A stretch of DNA of 64,000 nt, taken from the NCBI GenBank assembly GCA_020746875.1, contig JAGTJL010000016.1, positions 1,612,001-1,676,000 on the forward strand, written 5' to 3'. Positions 22,094-33,924 of this stretch are shown piece after piece. This DNA comes from Rhexocercosporidium sp. MPI-PUGE-AT-0058 (taxonomy: Eukaryota; Ascomycota; Leotiomycetes; Helotiales). Position numbers and translations under genes: made by a program. The notes below the pieces were generated by a model. That model made no database searches and was not told the DNA's origin. It saw only the letters and a list, made by a program, of their open reading frames with translations. The number at the start of each line of letters is the position of its first letter. Position 1 is the stretch's first letter.

Positions 22094-24007
22094 ATGCGGA
22101 AACTTATATCGACGTCGCTGCTGGTGGCGGCGATCTCAACTTGTGTTCAGGTAAGAAAGGGTTGGTGGCGTTGGGTGGCGATGGGAGTTAATGATGGATA
22201 GGGAAATCGAGCATTCGAGCATGGTCAACAACGAAATGGTCTCTCGGATCTATTAACGGCGCTGGACAATTTACAGCCGGGAGGAATACAGCAGGGGGTT
22301 GCAGGGCCTCAATTACAGGCCAATGGTGCGAATTCGCAACAGGCTGGAGGACAACAACGAAATGGAATTGCAGATCTGTTAGCAGCACTTGAAAAATCGC
22401 AACCTGGAGGAGTGCAGCATGGGAGTGGAGGAGAGCAAGTACAAGGAGGCGATGGGAGCCAGCAAGGAAGTAAAGGAACCCAAGGAAGCAAAGCAGGACA
22501 ACAACAGGCGAATACAAAATCGCAAGGATCTGCGCAGACTGCAGCAGCCAATAACGGAAGCTGCCCGGCGCAGACAGTGACGGTTGAGAAGACAATGAGT
22601 GTGCCTGGAGTCGCAGCGGTTGGAACAGGGTATGGGAATCATCTTGGTGAGATGGGATGACTGCTAAAGGGAACAGGTCAACATCGACAGTAACAGTTTC
22701 TCCACTAGCTGCCAATGTCACCCAAATAAGGACAACGACGGCACAAGCACAGGCAGCTGAAACTTTGCGACCATCTATAGGAGCTTCAAATATGCCAGTG
22801 GGTGTGCATCCTCCTGCCGGTGTCAATCCTCCCGAAGGAGCAGTTGGTACTGGTACAGTAAGTTCGAAAACGATAGCCAGTGTCAAGACTTCAGAAGCAG
22901 CATATCATTCTATTGGTAAGTTTAGTTAGTACTAATTTACAATCCTGACTAACAGTACACAGCATCAGCAGCTGTTATGCCAGCAGGTGTGATGCCTCCA
23001 TCTGGAGCAGCAGCTGGAACTGGACCTCAGAAGACTGCTGGAATAGTCAAGACCAATGACCCAGCTAATCCTGCCGCTGGTGAGTTGAACAAGCTCATGG
23101 TTGCTTTATAAACTAACGTGATACAGCATCAGCAGCACCAGGTGTATTTCCTCCATCGGGAGCTATGGGTACCGCACCAGCAGGAAGTGGAGGAATGACA
23201 CCAGCAATAGTAAAAACCAACAACCCCGCCGTTGGCAATGTCCGTAAGTCAAAACACACTTCGCTACACCTCACTACACCACACCAGAATACATACTAAC
23301 AGCCACCAGCAACCGGCGGCGTAGCCTCAGCAGCACCGCCAGCAGCATCCGCCCCCGCAGTCGGCGCATCCGGCGCAATGGCCTCAGGAGTAGGAACCAT
23401 TGTCCCAGGAGGAGCATGCGATTGCTCCTGTCTCTGCGCCCCAGGCTCATTCCCCAACATGGCACAAATGGGGGAAGCACCCGCCGCCGCTCCAGCAGTA
23501 GGAACGACAATGTCAACACTAACTACACCCGCCATCGTCAAAGCTACAAATTCTCCTTCGCCAATTGCAGCGAATCCAGCTGCTCCTCCCCCACAAGGCG
23601 CTCCATCCCAGGGAACCCTGACAAGCGCGGCGATTGTGGACGTCACGCCTGGAGCGACTCCTACTGCGCAATCGTCTCAATCGTCACAATCAGAAGCCCT
23701 TCCAACTTCTCAACCTCAAGCTCAGACTTCCAGTTCGGCGCCTGTAGCTCAACCCCAGGTTCAATCAACATCATCACCATCACCGAGTCCTACATCGTCA
23801 CCTACTACTCCAGCAGCACAATCAGGAGCTTCAACGATCGCACTATCAATCTCAGCGCCACTAGGTCAAGCAGCTGCGTTGCAGCCACCGAGTATCACGC
23901 CTGCGGCCCAAGCGAATGCCGCGGACGCCGCGGCTGCTATTAACATCTCTACGTTCTCGCTGACAAGTAGTCTGGTGTTGGGGAACTTGGCTGCGCCGAC
24001 GAGGTAG
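22094..24007 (+). CDS. Secreted Ala/Pro/Gly-rich repetitive protein with duplicated exons
   Basis: Six exons, 22094-22150, 22202-22629, 22677-22915, 22963-23079, 23127-23243 and 23310-24007, give 551 residues. Exon 1 is exactly a signal peptide (MRKLISTSLLVAAISTCVQ). Exon 2 is Gln/Gly-rich with two copies of a QQRNGLSDLLTALDNLQPGG-like unit. Exons 3-5 carry repeats of a P-x-GV-x-PP-x-GA-x-GTG ... IVKT-x-xPA unit. Exons 4 and 5 are both 117 bases, both bounded by phase-1 introns, and both begin CATCAGCAGC, so they look like a tandem exon duplication. Exon 6 has the only Cys-rich patch (ACDCSCLCAPGSF) and a Ser/Thr/Pro-rich region suited to O-glycosylation. No enzyme domain is visible. A cell-wall or extracellular role is inferred. 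For exon 6 the second AG (23308-23309) is chosen because the first (23301-23302) breaks the frame. Confidence 0.8.
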
Positions 24008-24393
24008 GCTTGATGTTTTTGGCTTGATTACTTTGAGGGGATAGTGAGAGGAGGGATGGAGGATAAGCAAGTCGATGTGGGATGATAGACATGATATGAG
24101 AATGCGAATACCGAATACTAAGTTAATATGAGCGGATGTTACTTTCTCTTCGTTTCTTGTTTCTTTTATGGCCTTTTTTGTATGTAAGGTGTGGCGAGGA
24201 TGATTTATACCATGGGGAAGGGGAACAGAAGAAAGAGGGTTTATTGTCCAGGAGACAGATCGAATCGCGTCAGATCAAATCGGAGCGAATGGAAGGACGG
24301 ATATTTGCTGAAGATAGAAGCTTCACTTCATCACTTTCAACTTCAATGAAGGAGGATGGGAAATAGAAGACATTCGTGCAAGGAACTAGAATG
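24008..24393. other. Convergent 3' regions, no gene seen
   Basis: Lies between the ends of the repetitive secreted-protein gene and RPP1; no motif seen. Confidence 0.6.
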
Positions 24394-25368
24394 TCAGCTG
24401 TTCGCTTGTGTTGGTATTTTGCTAGGTTCTGACCCTGTTTGAGTTTGACCCTGTGTAGGTTGTGGACTTGCCCCTACTGGAACCTCACTTCCTGACGATC
24501 CATTACTTTGCAACAGCAACTTTGCCCTCTTCGCTGCCCTCTTACTGATAGTCGGGGGTCCTCCACCCGTCTCTTCCTGTTTCCTCTTCCCCTTCTTCCC
24601 TGATCCAACCTCTTTCTCCTTCACCTTCGGCTTCACAGCCTCACTCTCACCACCGTCAATAATATCAATCACACCTCTAAAACTACTTCTCTTCATCCCC
24701 TCATTAACAACCACCCCCCTCGGATTAACACCCATACTCTCCAGCCCCCTCTCCTTCGCCAACCCCCAAACTCCCAGGAGATTCAAGACATCAGCCGGCG
24801 CCCTGACTCCAAGGACACTCTTCGCCTCACTGCTAATCACCAAACCCCTCCCCTTCGTAGCCCGTACGATTGCGAGCGTATTACTGATAAAATTCCTCCT
24901 CGCGTTACTCTCCTCCCCCGTCGCCTGGCCATAGCAGATCTCGATCCTGATCCCGCGATTTATAGCCGTCATGAGCGGTTTCGGCTTCCAGGGGAAAGGG
25001 TACCGCTGTGTGAGGTCGAGGGAGATGAGGGAGTGTTCGGAGAGAGAGATGCATGCTGCCAGGTAGGCTTTCTCGTTTGTTGGTCGAAGGGCGAGGATGT
25101 CGTAGGTGCTGGCTAGGACGGGGAGGCGATAGTTCTGTGCTGGGTCGACAAGGGTGAGCGTGCAGCGGCGGAGGAGGGTGGTTTTTGCGGGGAGGAGAAA
25201 GGGTTGTGAGGAGGGTATTTGGTTGCTTATTTGGGAAGGGAGAGGGCCTGAATGGATGTGGTTCAGGGCGAGGGTTCCGTAGCCTAGTTCGGAGAGGAAG
25301 GAGATGGTTCGTTGGAGTTCTTGGGGGTTTTGGGTTGGTGACCAGGGAATGTTGAGGTCGTAAAGCAT
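24394..25368 (-). CDS. RPP1: RNase P/MRP protein subunit RPP1 (Rpp30 family)
   Basis: Subunit of nuclear RNase P (5' tRNA processing) and RNase MRP. Single exon, 324 residues. The Rpp30 TIM-barrel domain fills about residues 1-235. It begins MLYDLNIPW, then LSELGYGTLALNHI; the strand motifs YDILALRPTNEKAYLAAC and ISLDLTQRYPFPWKPKPL follow, then RGIRIEICYGQA and GLVISSEAKSVLGVRAPADV. These match the family closely. The last 85 residues are Lys/Glu/Ser/Gly-rich, with a bipartite-type basic stretch (KKGKRKQEE, KRAAKRAK) that would act as a nuclear signal. The 756-bp gap upstream is shared with the CK2 alpha gene, which is read the other way. Confidence 0.92.
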   Translation of the reverse strand: MLYDLNIPWSPTQNPQELQRTISFLSELGYGTLALNHIHSGPLPSQISNQIPSSQPFLLPAKTTLLRRCTLTLVDPAQNYRLPVLASTYDILALRPTNEKAYLAACISLSEHSLISLDLTQRYPFPWKPKPLMTAINRGIRIEICYGQATGEESNARRNFISNTLAIVRATKGRGLVISSEAKSVLGVRAPADVLNLLGVWGLAKERGLESMGVNPRGVVVNEGMKRSSFRGVIDIIDGGESEAVKPKVKEKEVGSGKKGKRKQEETGGGPPTISKRAAKRAKLLLQSNGSSGSEVPVGASPQPTQGQTQTGSEPSKIPTQANS

Positions 25369-26124
25369 TTTGAGGGATGTTGGAGGTTGATTAAATGTGT
25401 ACCATCGTCCTCCTCTTGCTCAATCTTTGAAGCCCAAGGTAGGGTAGCTCTCGGCCTCGATGGAACACCAGTGTAGGACTGCACTCTTCGCGTTTGTACG
25501 AATTTCTTTCGTAGAACTTCAAAGCTACTAGTCCTAGAGCTTTGGAGGAACTTCGCGTATGTTGTTTTGTGCCAAAGATGGTGTATTGCGTTCGTCTGAA
25601 GCTCTGTTCGGTTGCTCTATGGGTCGTCCGAAAAGCTGTTGGAGATATGGTGCGCCTTTGTCGATATCTTTTTTCGTGGAGTTCGTGTAGAAATTTCCTT
25701 TAATCAACTGAATGACTTTGATTGTCTCACGGCTTTTCGAATATTTGAAAGTTCGTTCGACAAGATTCGAGAATAATGACGCGCTTTGAAGTTGTGATTA
25801 GTTTGACGTATCTCGGGAAACAATTTAAGCTGAACCCTCGATAATTAAAACCCCGCTTACTCCCTTTCGGCTTAGCGCGGGGTCAATCTGCCTCCCATTT
25901 CTGTCAGCCGCACCATTTCAAGTCAATACCGAGAGTCCAGTCCAGACCAACCAGACTCTCCCAGAGTCGTAACACTGCTTCGGGCATTTGGAAATCGTCT
26001 CCTCGCACGAGCATCATCTGCTAGATCCCGAGCAACCCACGACCTGCCTCGATTATTCTGCGACCCTCCTACGACTTCACCTCCTCCCGTTTTGCGCCGT
26101 GCCCTGCCCAGCAGGCCCGCTGCA
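25369..26124. other. Divergent promoter region between RPP1 and CK2 alpha
   Basis: No gene seen. A GC/CT-rich leader precedes the CK2 alpha start; the short frame at 25988-26191 overlaps that start and is not supported. Confidence 0.55.
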
Positions 26125-27462
26125 ATGGCGCGCGTCTACGCAGATGTCAACCAGCAGATGCCCAGATCCTACTGGGATTACGATAGTGTGAACATTACCT
26201 GGGGAATCTTGGAGAACTATGAGGTTGTGCGAAAGATCGGTATGCCCCTCAACCTGCTTCGAGAGACTTTCAAATGCAGGCAGACACTGATGATCATGCG
26301 CAGGACGAGGAAAGTACTCGGAAGTCTTCGAAGGCATCAACGTTATCAACTACCACAAGTGCGTCGTCAAGGTGCTGAAGCCTGTCAAGAAGAAGAAGAT
26401 AAAGAGGGAGATCAAGATCCTGCAGAACCTCTCGGGCGGACCGAATATCATCGGCCTGCTGGATGTTGTTAGAGACCAACAAGTAACTCAATCCTCTCCT
26501 CAATATCAGCCCGAATTTTCCCCCAAAGCTGGGTTTGGCAAATGTGCTTCCGATGGATACGTTTTGTCAGATGAAGAGAACAACGACTCATTGTTTATGC
26601 AGAGCAAAACGCCTTCCTTGATCTTCGAGTATGTCAACAACACAGACTTCAGATCCCTCTACCCCAAATTCGTCGACTACGATGTCAGATACTACATCTT
26701 TGAGCTCTTAAAGGTAGGTTTTGGTCTTAAGTTTGGGAGTTTGGTGTTAACTTGTTTAGGCACTCGACTTCTGTCACAGCAAGGGTATCATGCATCGTGA
26801 TGTTAAGCCTCATAATGTTATGATCGATCATGAGAACAGAAAGGTTGGTCGCTGACTTAATGATGCTGTTCTGCTACTGACATGTATTAGTTGCGACTGA
26901 TTGATTGGGGTCTTGCCGAGTTCTATCACCAAGGAACCGAATACAACGTCCGCGTTGCCTCTCGATATTTCAAGGGTCCAGAGCTACTCGTCGATTTCCA
27001 GGAATATGACTACTCTCTTGATATGTGGTCTTTGGGAGCCATGTTTGCATCCATGATCTTTAGGAAGGAACCCTTCTTCCATGGAAACAGCAACTCAGAT
27101 CAACTTGTTAAGATTGCCAAGGTCCTTGGTACAGAAGATCTGTTTGACTACCTTGACAAGTACGAAATTGAGTTGGATGCTCAGTACGACGATATCCTTG
27201 GCAGATTCCCAAAGAAGAACTGGCACAGTTTCGTCAACACCGAGAACTCGAGATTTGTCACCAATGAGGCTATCGATTTCTTGGACAAGCTCTTGAGATA
27301 TGACCATCAAGTCTGTTACCCGTCCTCAAGATTCCGTTCTTTACTGACATGTCATAGGAACGATTGACCGCCAAAGAGGCCATGGCTCACGCATTCTTCG
27401 CCCCAGTTCGAGAAGCCGAGCAACGCGCTCGCATCACCCCAGGAGCAGCATCTGCCTCGTGA
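26125..27462 (+). CDS. CKA1: Casein kinase 2 catalytic subunit alpha
   Basis: Acid-directed Ser/Thr kinase. Six exons, 26125-26239, 26304-26482, 26603-26713, 26760-26843, 26891-27310 and 27358-27462, encode 337 residues. All kinase landmarks are present: [11 protein letters not shown] glycine loop; [19 protein letters not shown] (ATP lysine and basic cluster); [11 protein letters not shown] (catalytic Asp149); DWGLAEFYH (the DWG variant of DFG that marks CK2); and [16 protein letters not shown]. The ATG at 26125 begins MARVYADVN, typical of the family; an earlier in-frame ATG-like start at 26092 is not expected. Donors of introns 4 (GTTGGT) and 5 (GTCTGT) are weak but the flanking coding sequence is unambiguous. 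Intron 2 (120 nt) is itself open in frame, so its retention would insert 40 residues between RDQQ and SKTP. Confidence 0.95.
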
Positions 27463-28120
27463 ACGACCCCCAAGAACTACGAAATACTACATTGTTCGAG
27501 GTTAGCCATACGGCTCTCCTGATCACACAAATTCTCGCTGCCAAGTTTTCTGATCGGTTAGCGTGACATTGGGCACTTTTCATTTTCCTACTTTTACTGA
27601 GTGATGGCTGGATGGTGGATGGGGGGATATCTGACGGAAATGAATGACTGGGATGGGAAGGGCGTTTTACTTATTTGACTGCGTACTTTGTGTGCGTGGT
27701 CAGAGATGCTTGCGGGCATTCTAGGCGCTGATGAAGGGACGATTGTCAGTTATACTCCACTTTTGTTGATGGGTTGTGGGGTGGGGAGGGAGGGAGGCGA
27801 CGAAAATGAAACTCTGGGGTTTAATGGAGGTGTAGATGGGAAATTCAATCAAGTATCAATTCGAGTTCTTTCCTCCGGTGTTAGAAGTTATGATCTGATC
27901 GGAAATGAATGTACGAGATGGGGTAGGATGTCCTGGGGATCTGAAGCATGGATCAGAGACTACGGTAGGTGAAGTCTGCCAAAGTGAATTCAAATGCCCT
28001 TGCCGGTCTTGGGACAATCACATTTCTGCATTCTTAACACCAAAAAGCGCATCAACCCAACGCCATAAATGCTCCATTTCCCACCCCTCCTAAAATACCA
28101 TGACGCCCATCCTCCCCTCC
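27463..28120. other. Convergent 3' regions, no gene seen
   Basis: Between CK2 alpha and ATG6 stop codons. The frame at 27688-27972 has no recognisable content. Confidence 0.6.
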
Positions 28121-29715
28121 CTAATTCCCTCTCCTGGCCCCTCCAGCGGCATTAACATTACTTGCATGCGCCAATAAGAACTTACAGCACGTCAAAGTAA
28201 ACTTGCACGCGCGACTCCAGGCATCATCCTGCGCAATACCCAGCTTGATACTCACATCCCCGATCTTCTCGCCCTCGATCTTATAAGGTAGGGCAAGACC
28301 TCGTCCACTTTCACTCTCCCTAGCTGATTCCGTCTGTACGAACGCGCCGAGCTGGCGCATGCATTCTAAGAAAGCAACCATGGCGATGTCGAAACGGCGG
28401 TGCATGAATGTTAGACCGAGCGGCATGTCGCCTGAAGAGTAGAGTTCTAGGATATGTCGTTTTGGTGGGCGGGTACGGGAGCTGGTCGGGGCGAAAGTTT
28501 CGTGACGTATAATGCGTGATGTCGAGCCCATGGGTTGGAGCTCATAGTTCTCGAAGCGGTAGCCTAGTCTATCTGCTACCGTCTGGAGGAGGAGAACGGT
28601 ATGGCCCCAGGCGGCGTTTATTTCTGGCCAGTCAACTGGGACGTTGGAGAGTCGTCCTAGACGGAGGCCGTTGATGGTGCCAAATTTGCCGTCATGCGAG
28701 ATGCAAAATGTGTCGTTGTAGACGTTTGTCCGTTGGAGCTTCTCGAGGAGCTGTGTATCGTGGTCGTATTGTAGATTTACGCTGTCTCGTATGTTCTGGA
28801 ATTCGGCCAGCTTCATGGCGAAGGCGTTTCGAGAACTCCAGAATTTCTCTTCTTCGATGTCTAAAGCGCGAGCTTCTTCTTCTAGAGAAGCTATCTCTTC
28901 GTCTACGGCTGCTTTCTCGGCTTCTAGTTTCTTGAGCTCGGCGATTGCTTCTTCCTCTTCTTTTCGCGCTTTCGAGAGGGCCGCTTGTGATTCCTTGACC
29001 TCGTCCTCGGTGGGGACTGAAGCGTTGACCTGTTTGAGAAATCCAACATATGCATCTCGCTCTTTGGTAGCTGCTTCCAGTCGTCGCTGTAGTCCCGAGA
29101 CTAGGAGATCCGTACATTCAGTACAGACTGGATGATCGATATCTGATCTCGCAGAGAGTATCTCGAATAGCCTCGATGCTCTCTCCATATCCTGAGACAT
29201 TGCCTTTCCTTCATCCTGTGTGCCGTCTATGCCTGGACTCTCGTATTGTCTGTGATATTTGGGGTTTGTATCTTCAGGTGACTTGATAACTGCTGGTGGC
29301 ACTACTTGTGACTCCGTGAGCATGACGAATGACATGGCTGGGTTGCCGACTCCTGATCTCATAGTATCGGATGAAGCTGTATCACTTCGACGAGGGGACG
29401 AGATTGTCCTTTTAAAGGTTGGGGAGTTGGCATTTCGAGAAACTCGATCGTAGAGCTGCTTGCGCTCTTGGGGGTAGGCTGGTCGAGAGGAGGGGATGTT
29501 CTTGAGTTGTTGAGAGGATGCACCTGTAACTGTTAGAAGACTGACCGGACAAAGGTATGGCTTGTAGGGGAGAATGTCTTGAGCCAGGATGTTGAAGATG
29601 ATATAAATTAGAGAATAGACGGCAGCATACCAACTAATAAGTCAAACGCTGCCGGGTTAAGGTCTTCCAAAGAGCTGTCTAGCTTCAGTGGAGTCCGGCA
29701 TTTCTGGCAATACAT
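28121..29715 (-). CDS. ATG6: Autophagy protein Atg6/Vps30 (Beclin 1 family)
   Basis: Subunit of phosphatidylinositol 3-kinase complexes in autophagy and vacuolar sorting. Two exons, 29715-29631 and 29523-28121, encode 495 residues; the 107-nt phase-1 intron ends TTACAG. The N-terminus MYCQKCRTPLKLDSS with a CxxC pair is characteristic of fungal Atg6. A coiled coil spans about residues 180-260 (heptads in KELKKLEAEKAAVDEEIAS-like sequence). The C-terminal evolutionarily conserved domain includes YNDTFCISHDGKFGTINGLR, LGRLSNVPVDWPEINAAWG, TVADRLGYRFENYEL and FDIAMVAFLECMRQL. The length is close to the usual 450-550. Exon 2 is open well upstream of the first internal Met (residue 83), which supports the two-exon start. 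Confidence 0.94.
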
Positions 29716-30041
29716 CTTATGGAATTTGAAGGAACGGTAGGAATAGAACGAGTGGTTCTTCAAGTGTCATCGTACATCATGCGCTGTTGCCATCCATGAT
29801 TCTGTAGGAGGCCGGGATGATGATGTCGAGACACTTCGAGGCTCAAGGCTCAAGGCGAGGCTCAAGGCCAGACCAAGTTCAAGCTTTCCGACGGGACAGG
29901 GATCATCCAGCCCCGCGCTAAATACTGTACCGCTCGATTCGCGACGCGACTTTACGCGACAATCAAATGCACGACATGTTATTCCACAATTCCCCTATCC
30001 CAGGCCGCTGATCAGTCTAGACATGCAAATACTCTATCAAT
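29716..30041. other. Divergent promoter between ATG6 and SCM3-like gene
   Basis: A 326-bp head-to-head gap. It contains a short direct repeat of an AGGCTCAAGGC unit (about 29839-29870). No gene seen. Confidence 0.55.
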
Positions 30042-33000
30042 ATGGAGCCCTTTCCAAAGCGACAGCGACTATATGCGCCAATGGAACGCTCCTTTCCGCA
30101 GAGCTTCGATGACCAACATGCATATTATGATGAGCTGGGAGACGATCTTATGGAGGACGAAGAAGAATATGGTGAGGAGGAAGAACCAGAGTCTGGATAC
30201 GACCCGGAAGCCGAATTGGAACAAAAGCGGGCGCGATTGGATTACAAGCTGAAATCAACATTCGAATCTATATTTGAGAAATATGAAAGGGACTTCGACG
30301 GGGTTGGCGACGAGATTGACCTCGAGACAGGCGAAATTGTGGTCAACAATGGGCACATAGTGCAGATGCTGGACGAACAAGATGCTGGCGATACGAGTCG
30401 CGCACGGCAGGCATTAAGGGAATATACTCAGGAGCCGGATGAACTACCCAGTAGCTCTTTTGACGACACCGAGATAATGGACGACGACGAGGAAGAAGAG
30501 GACGACGAGGACGAACTTATGAGCGACGAGGATATTGTGGAAGATGATATGGCAGAGGATGATATGATTCTCCGCGGATTTGCGAAGGCCAATCGATTTC
30601 AGCAAGGTTCCCCGGAATTAGGTATATCAAATGCGCCAATTGCTCCCGAGAGAGTACGGCGGCAAGAACCGGTACCTCGCCCTGTCACATTACCTCGACC
30701 AGTCCAAGCAAAACCGCTGCCTTCACGCGCCGATATTCTGGCTCAATTTGGACCACAACTCGGACCTCAAATCGTGGAATATGTATCACATCAGCGTGTG
30801 GCGGAAGAGCGTCATGTTGAACCTTCTTGGCGAGCCCCTGAATTACCGAAGACTTCAGCAGCGAGGAATATCGAGCCGGCTTGGAGGACACCTGCGTTAC
30901 CATCAGCTGCCCCCAGACGTGTAGAGCCAGCATGGCGAGTACCAGATCTTCCATCAGCTGCACCTGTCAGGCGACCGTTACAAAACCCAATTGTGATGCT
31001 CCCAGAAGAAGAGCGCTCTCCCTCGCCGGAGGCTGCCGCATCTATTTGGGCACCGGTAAGACCCCGTGGCCGCAGGAGATTGGATGGCGCCGACAATTCT
31101 GCGCTTTTCAGAGGAGAAAGCAGAGCTCCGTTCCATGGTCAGAAGTCTAAATTAGATCCACTCAGTTATCGGTCGACGCATGACACAGCTCAACGGGCTC
31201 AAGTTTCGTCTCCTAAGAAGAAACGGTTTGCGTTCACTGCTGAGGAAGATGATTTGCTTCTAGAGTGGGTTTCAAAGCTACGAAGGCATGGCCATGCATT
31301 GACCAAAGGCCGATGGAAAGAATTTGAGGCCGAGGTTCGTGTTATGTGTGATCAATTGGAACACCACTAACAACAGACAGAATCCCCAACATCCAGCGGC
31401 TTCTTGGCAACAACGGTATGTCCGCAAATTCACATATCTTTCCACAGATCAAGTCGAGGAATCCGATCTCTCGAATTCCGAGGTGTCGCTTGAAAACTTA
31501 GTCTATCAACCTCCACCAGCTGTGAGGCGTACCGAACCACAATATGATTCGCCTCGTGAACGCCCATGTCGGATTCGAAAACCAGCCCAGACAGATCCGA
31601 GAATACTCAGCTGGAATCAAGCTGTCGATTCAATTGAATCAGTTGATCCTATCTTGCACGCAGGAATCATGGAAGATGCACGGAGAGCGAACAACGAACC
31701 GCCACATTCTTCTTCCAGGCAGCAGGAACACCAAGTTGTGGAAGACTCGGGTACGGACACGCCCCATCTATCACAAGAGACTACTCCACCAGCAGAGATC
31801 AGGAGATCTTATGACGATTTACCCATCCGATCGTCCTTAGCAGTTGAGCTAACTCCCGAACAAGAGGATTTTCTAATTCCTGGTGCCCCATGTCCACATG
31901 CGGAATGCAAACTGTATCCCACGATTTTATATAAACTCCAGCGACGAGAGCATGAAGAGTTATCGGAAATGTGCTTACATCTTTTCCAAGTTCACCACAC
32001 CACACCCTTCCCATGCGGAGAGATTGGATGTTCAAAGAAGGGCGAGGATGGATATTTCATGCAACTAGACCTAGTCAAACATGTCAGACTTGCGCATAAG
32101 AGCGTTTCTGCCCTGCATCGGTTGAGGGGACGCGTCGATTCTACTTTACTCGACCAGCCAGTGGCAATCTCAAGACCTGCGCCAACGAGTGATCCTATGC
32201 AAAGGCCCGTTAGTCAACATCGGGATTCTGATTTCATGTCTCCTTTGAAAGGACATGCAAGGAATCTTTCGAGTAGTCAGCCGTCTAGCTTCGATCCTAA
32301 TCAGACATTAACTCCTCGAGCGATAGCTGGATTAGCGACTTTCACACCCATGACAAGTGTTTCGTCATTGAAGGTAAACCATCCTTCAGCGACGTCCTTG
32401 TCTGTACGAGATATGAGCAATTCTCAAGATGGGACGATTTTAGATTCGCTGCTCGGCTCTTCTCAGTTTGCAAGCAGCCAGCCGAGGGTGGAGAGGCAGC
32501 CCGTGATTCAATCCGAAGGGTCGTTCCAGCGACTTTCGCCGCCACCAAATAGCGAATCTTCGTTGCGAGACGTCATGGGCATACCACAGACCCTTACAGG
32601 AAAATCTATCGAGATGCCAGCTCTTGCCATGACGAGGCCCGTGAATGACGCCCAGGAGCAGATTCTGGAGCCACATGACACAATACAGGCATCAGTCGAG
32701 GCACTGCCTGAAGTTTCTATGCCTTCCATTCCAAAACCTGTCGTCCAGCAGAGTGCCTTCGAGGGGGCATCGAGTAGTATCCCAGGACCTTCGACGAATG
32801 CAGTGCTGCCCATCTCTCGAAACATAGTCGACCCGACCTATGAGTTCTCCGACGAAGAGCCTGAGATGCGGCCACCCATAAGCATACCCACGCAGGAAGT
32901 TTCCACCCCAAAACAGGCCCCAAAGCAGCGTGCGAAGGTGCCACTGGTACCTGCGTCTGTTAGCAGTAGGCCTCCAGCTTCGATGCCTGTTTCCAAAGCC

Positions 33001-33924
33001 GTCATCGAGCCACCCGTTAGCCGCAGATCAGGGGCATTGAAAGCGGTCGCCAAACCTCTCGGAAGTCCTGTTAGCAAAGCCCAAGTCCCGAAATCGGTTC
33101 CTAAGTCTGTTGCCGGCCCATCTGGTACTCGGCCAAAGTCCGCCACTAAGCCCGTCGTAACTCCAGCTGCAAAGACACACCAACGAGATCACTCAGAGGG
33201 TATTGATGAACTAAGTCTGGGTGTGGATGAGTTTATCCTGTTGTCTTCACGGCAAAGAACGAATCCACTACCTGTACCGCAGCTTGGTATAAAACATGAA
33301 GAGCTCGTTGATTCGCCGGCCTTACTATCTATTCCAGCGGCAAGGAAGAGGAAGCTGGACGCGATTTGCGATAATGGTTTTGACGAGCTGAGCGTGCTTG
33401 CTCAAAACACCAGCATAGCACAGTTAGCAATCAAGACAGAGACGGATGAGCCTTCACTACCTCTGAACCAACCTACAATGCCTAAACGTAAAGGGAGGCC
33501 TCCCAGGAGAGACGCTGCAGAATCATCATCGTCGCAAATAAGATCATCTCACGTGCCTGACATCATGCTTGCTGCCACAAGCACGCCTCTTCTGGATCTC
33601 ACCCCAGTCCGTAATGCACGGGTCAACGCAGAGAGAATGAAGGAGATCGGTGATTCAGAGGAAGAGGAAGGGGACGATCCAGAATCACCTAGTCACAGAC
33701 CAAAGCAACGCCCAAGGGGGCAGACGGCTCACCCGGTCGATTTCGGCAACATGACGCCGATCACCAAGAGTCGGTGGAACAGAGATTCGTTGAAAGCAGA
33801 GCAGGTTTCGGTATTGGTCAAGACGCCTGGTGGGACGATGCGGAGATGTGGTGTTGATGGTTTTGAGTGTAAGAGATCTTTTTGTTTTCGGTGCTCGACA
33901 AATGGGTTGGATCAGGTAGTATAG
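30042..33924 (+). CDS. SCM3: SCM3/HJURP-type centromere protein with Myb-like and zinc-finger regions
   Basis: Scm3 delivers the centromeric histone CENP-A/CenH3 to kinetochores. Two exons, 30042-31334 and 31381-33924, give 1278 residues; the 46-nt intron ends at the second of two adjacent AGs, which alone keeps phase 0. The Scm3 domain lies at about residues 65-110 (LKSTFESIFEKYERDFDGVG, then DEIDLETGEIVVNNGHI). Acidic stretches flank it. Three tandem units of type EPAWRxPxLPSAAPRRV lie at about 258-315. A Myb/SANT-like region spans the intron (about 393-447; FTAEEDDLLLEWVSKLRR, then AASWQQRYVRKF). A paired C2H2-like finger follows at about 600-665 (CPHAECK ... CLHLFQVHH; CGEIGCSKKG ... HVRLAH). 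A small Cys cluster (CGVDGFECKRSFCFRC) ends the protein. Yeast Scm3 is only about 220 residues, so this is a large filamentous-fungal form. Confidence 0.85.
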
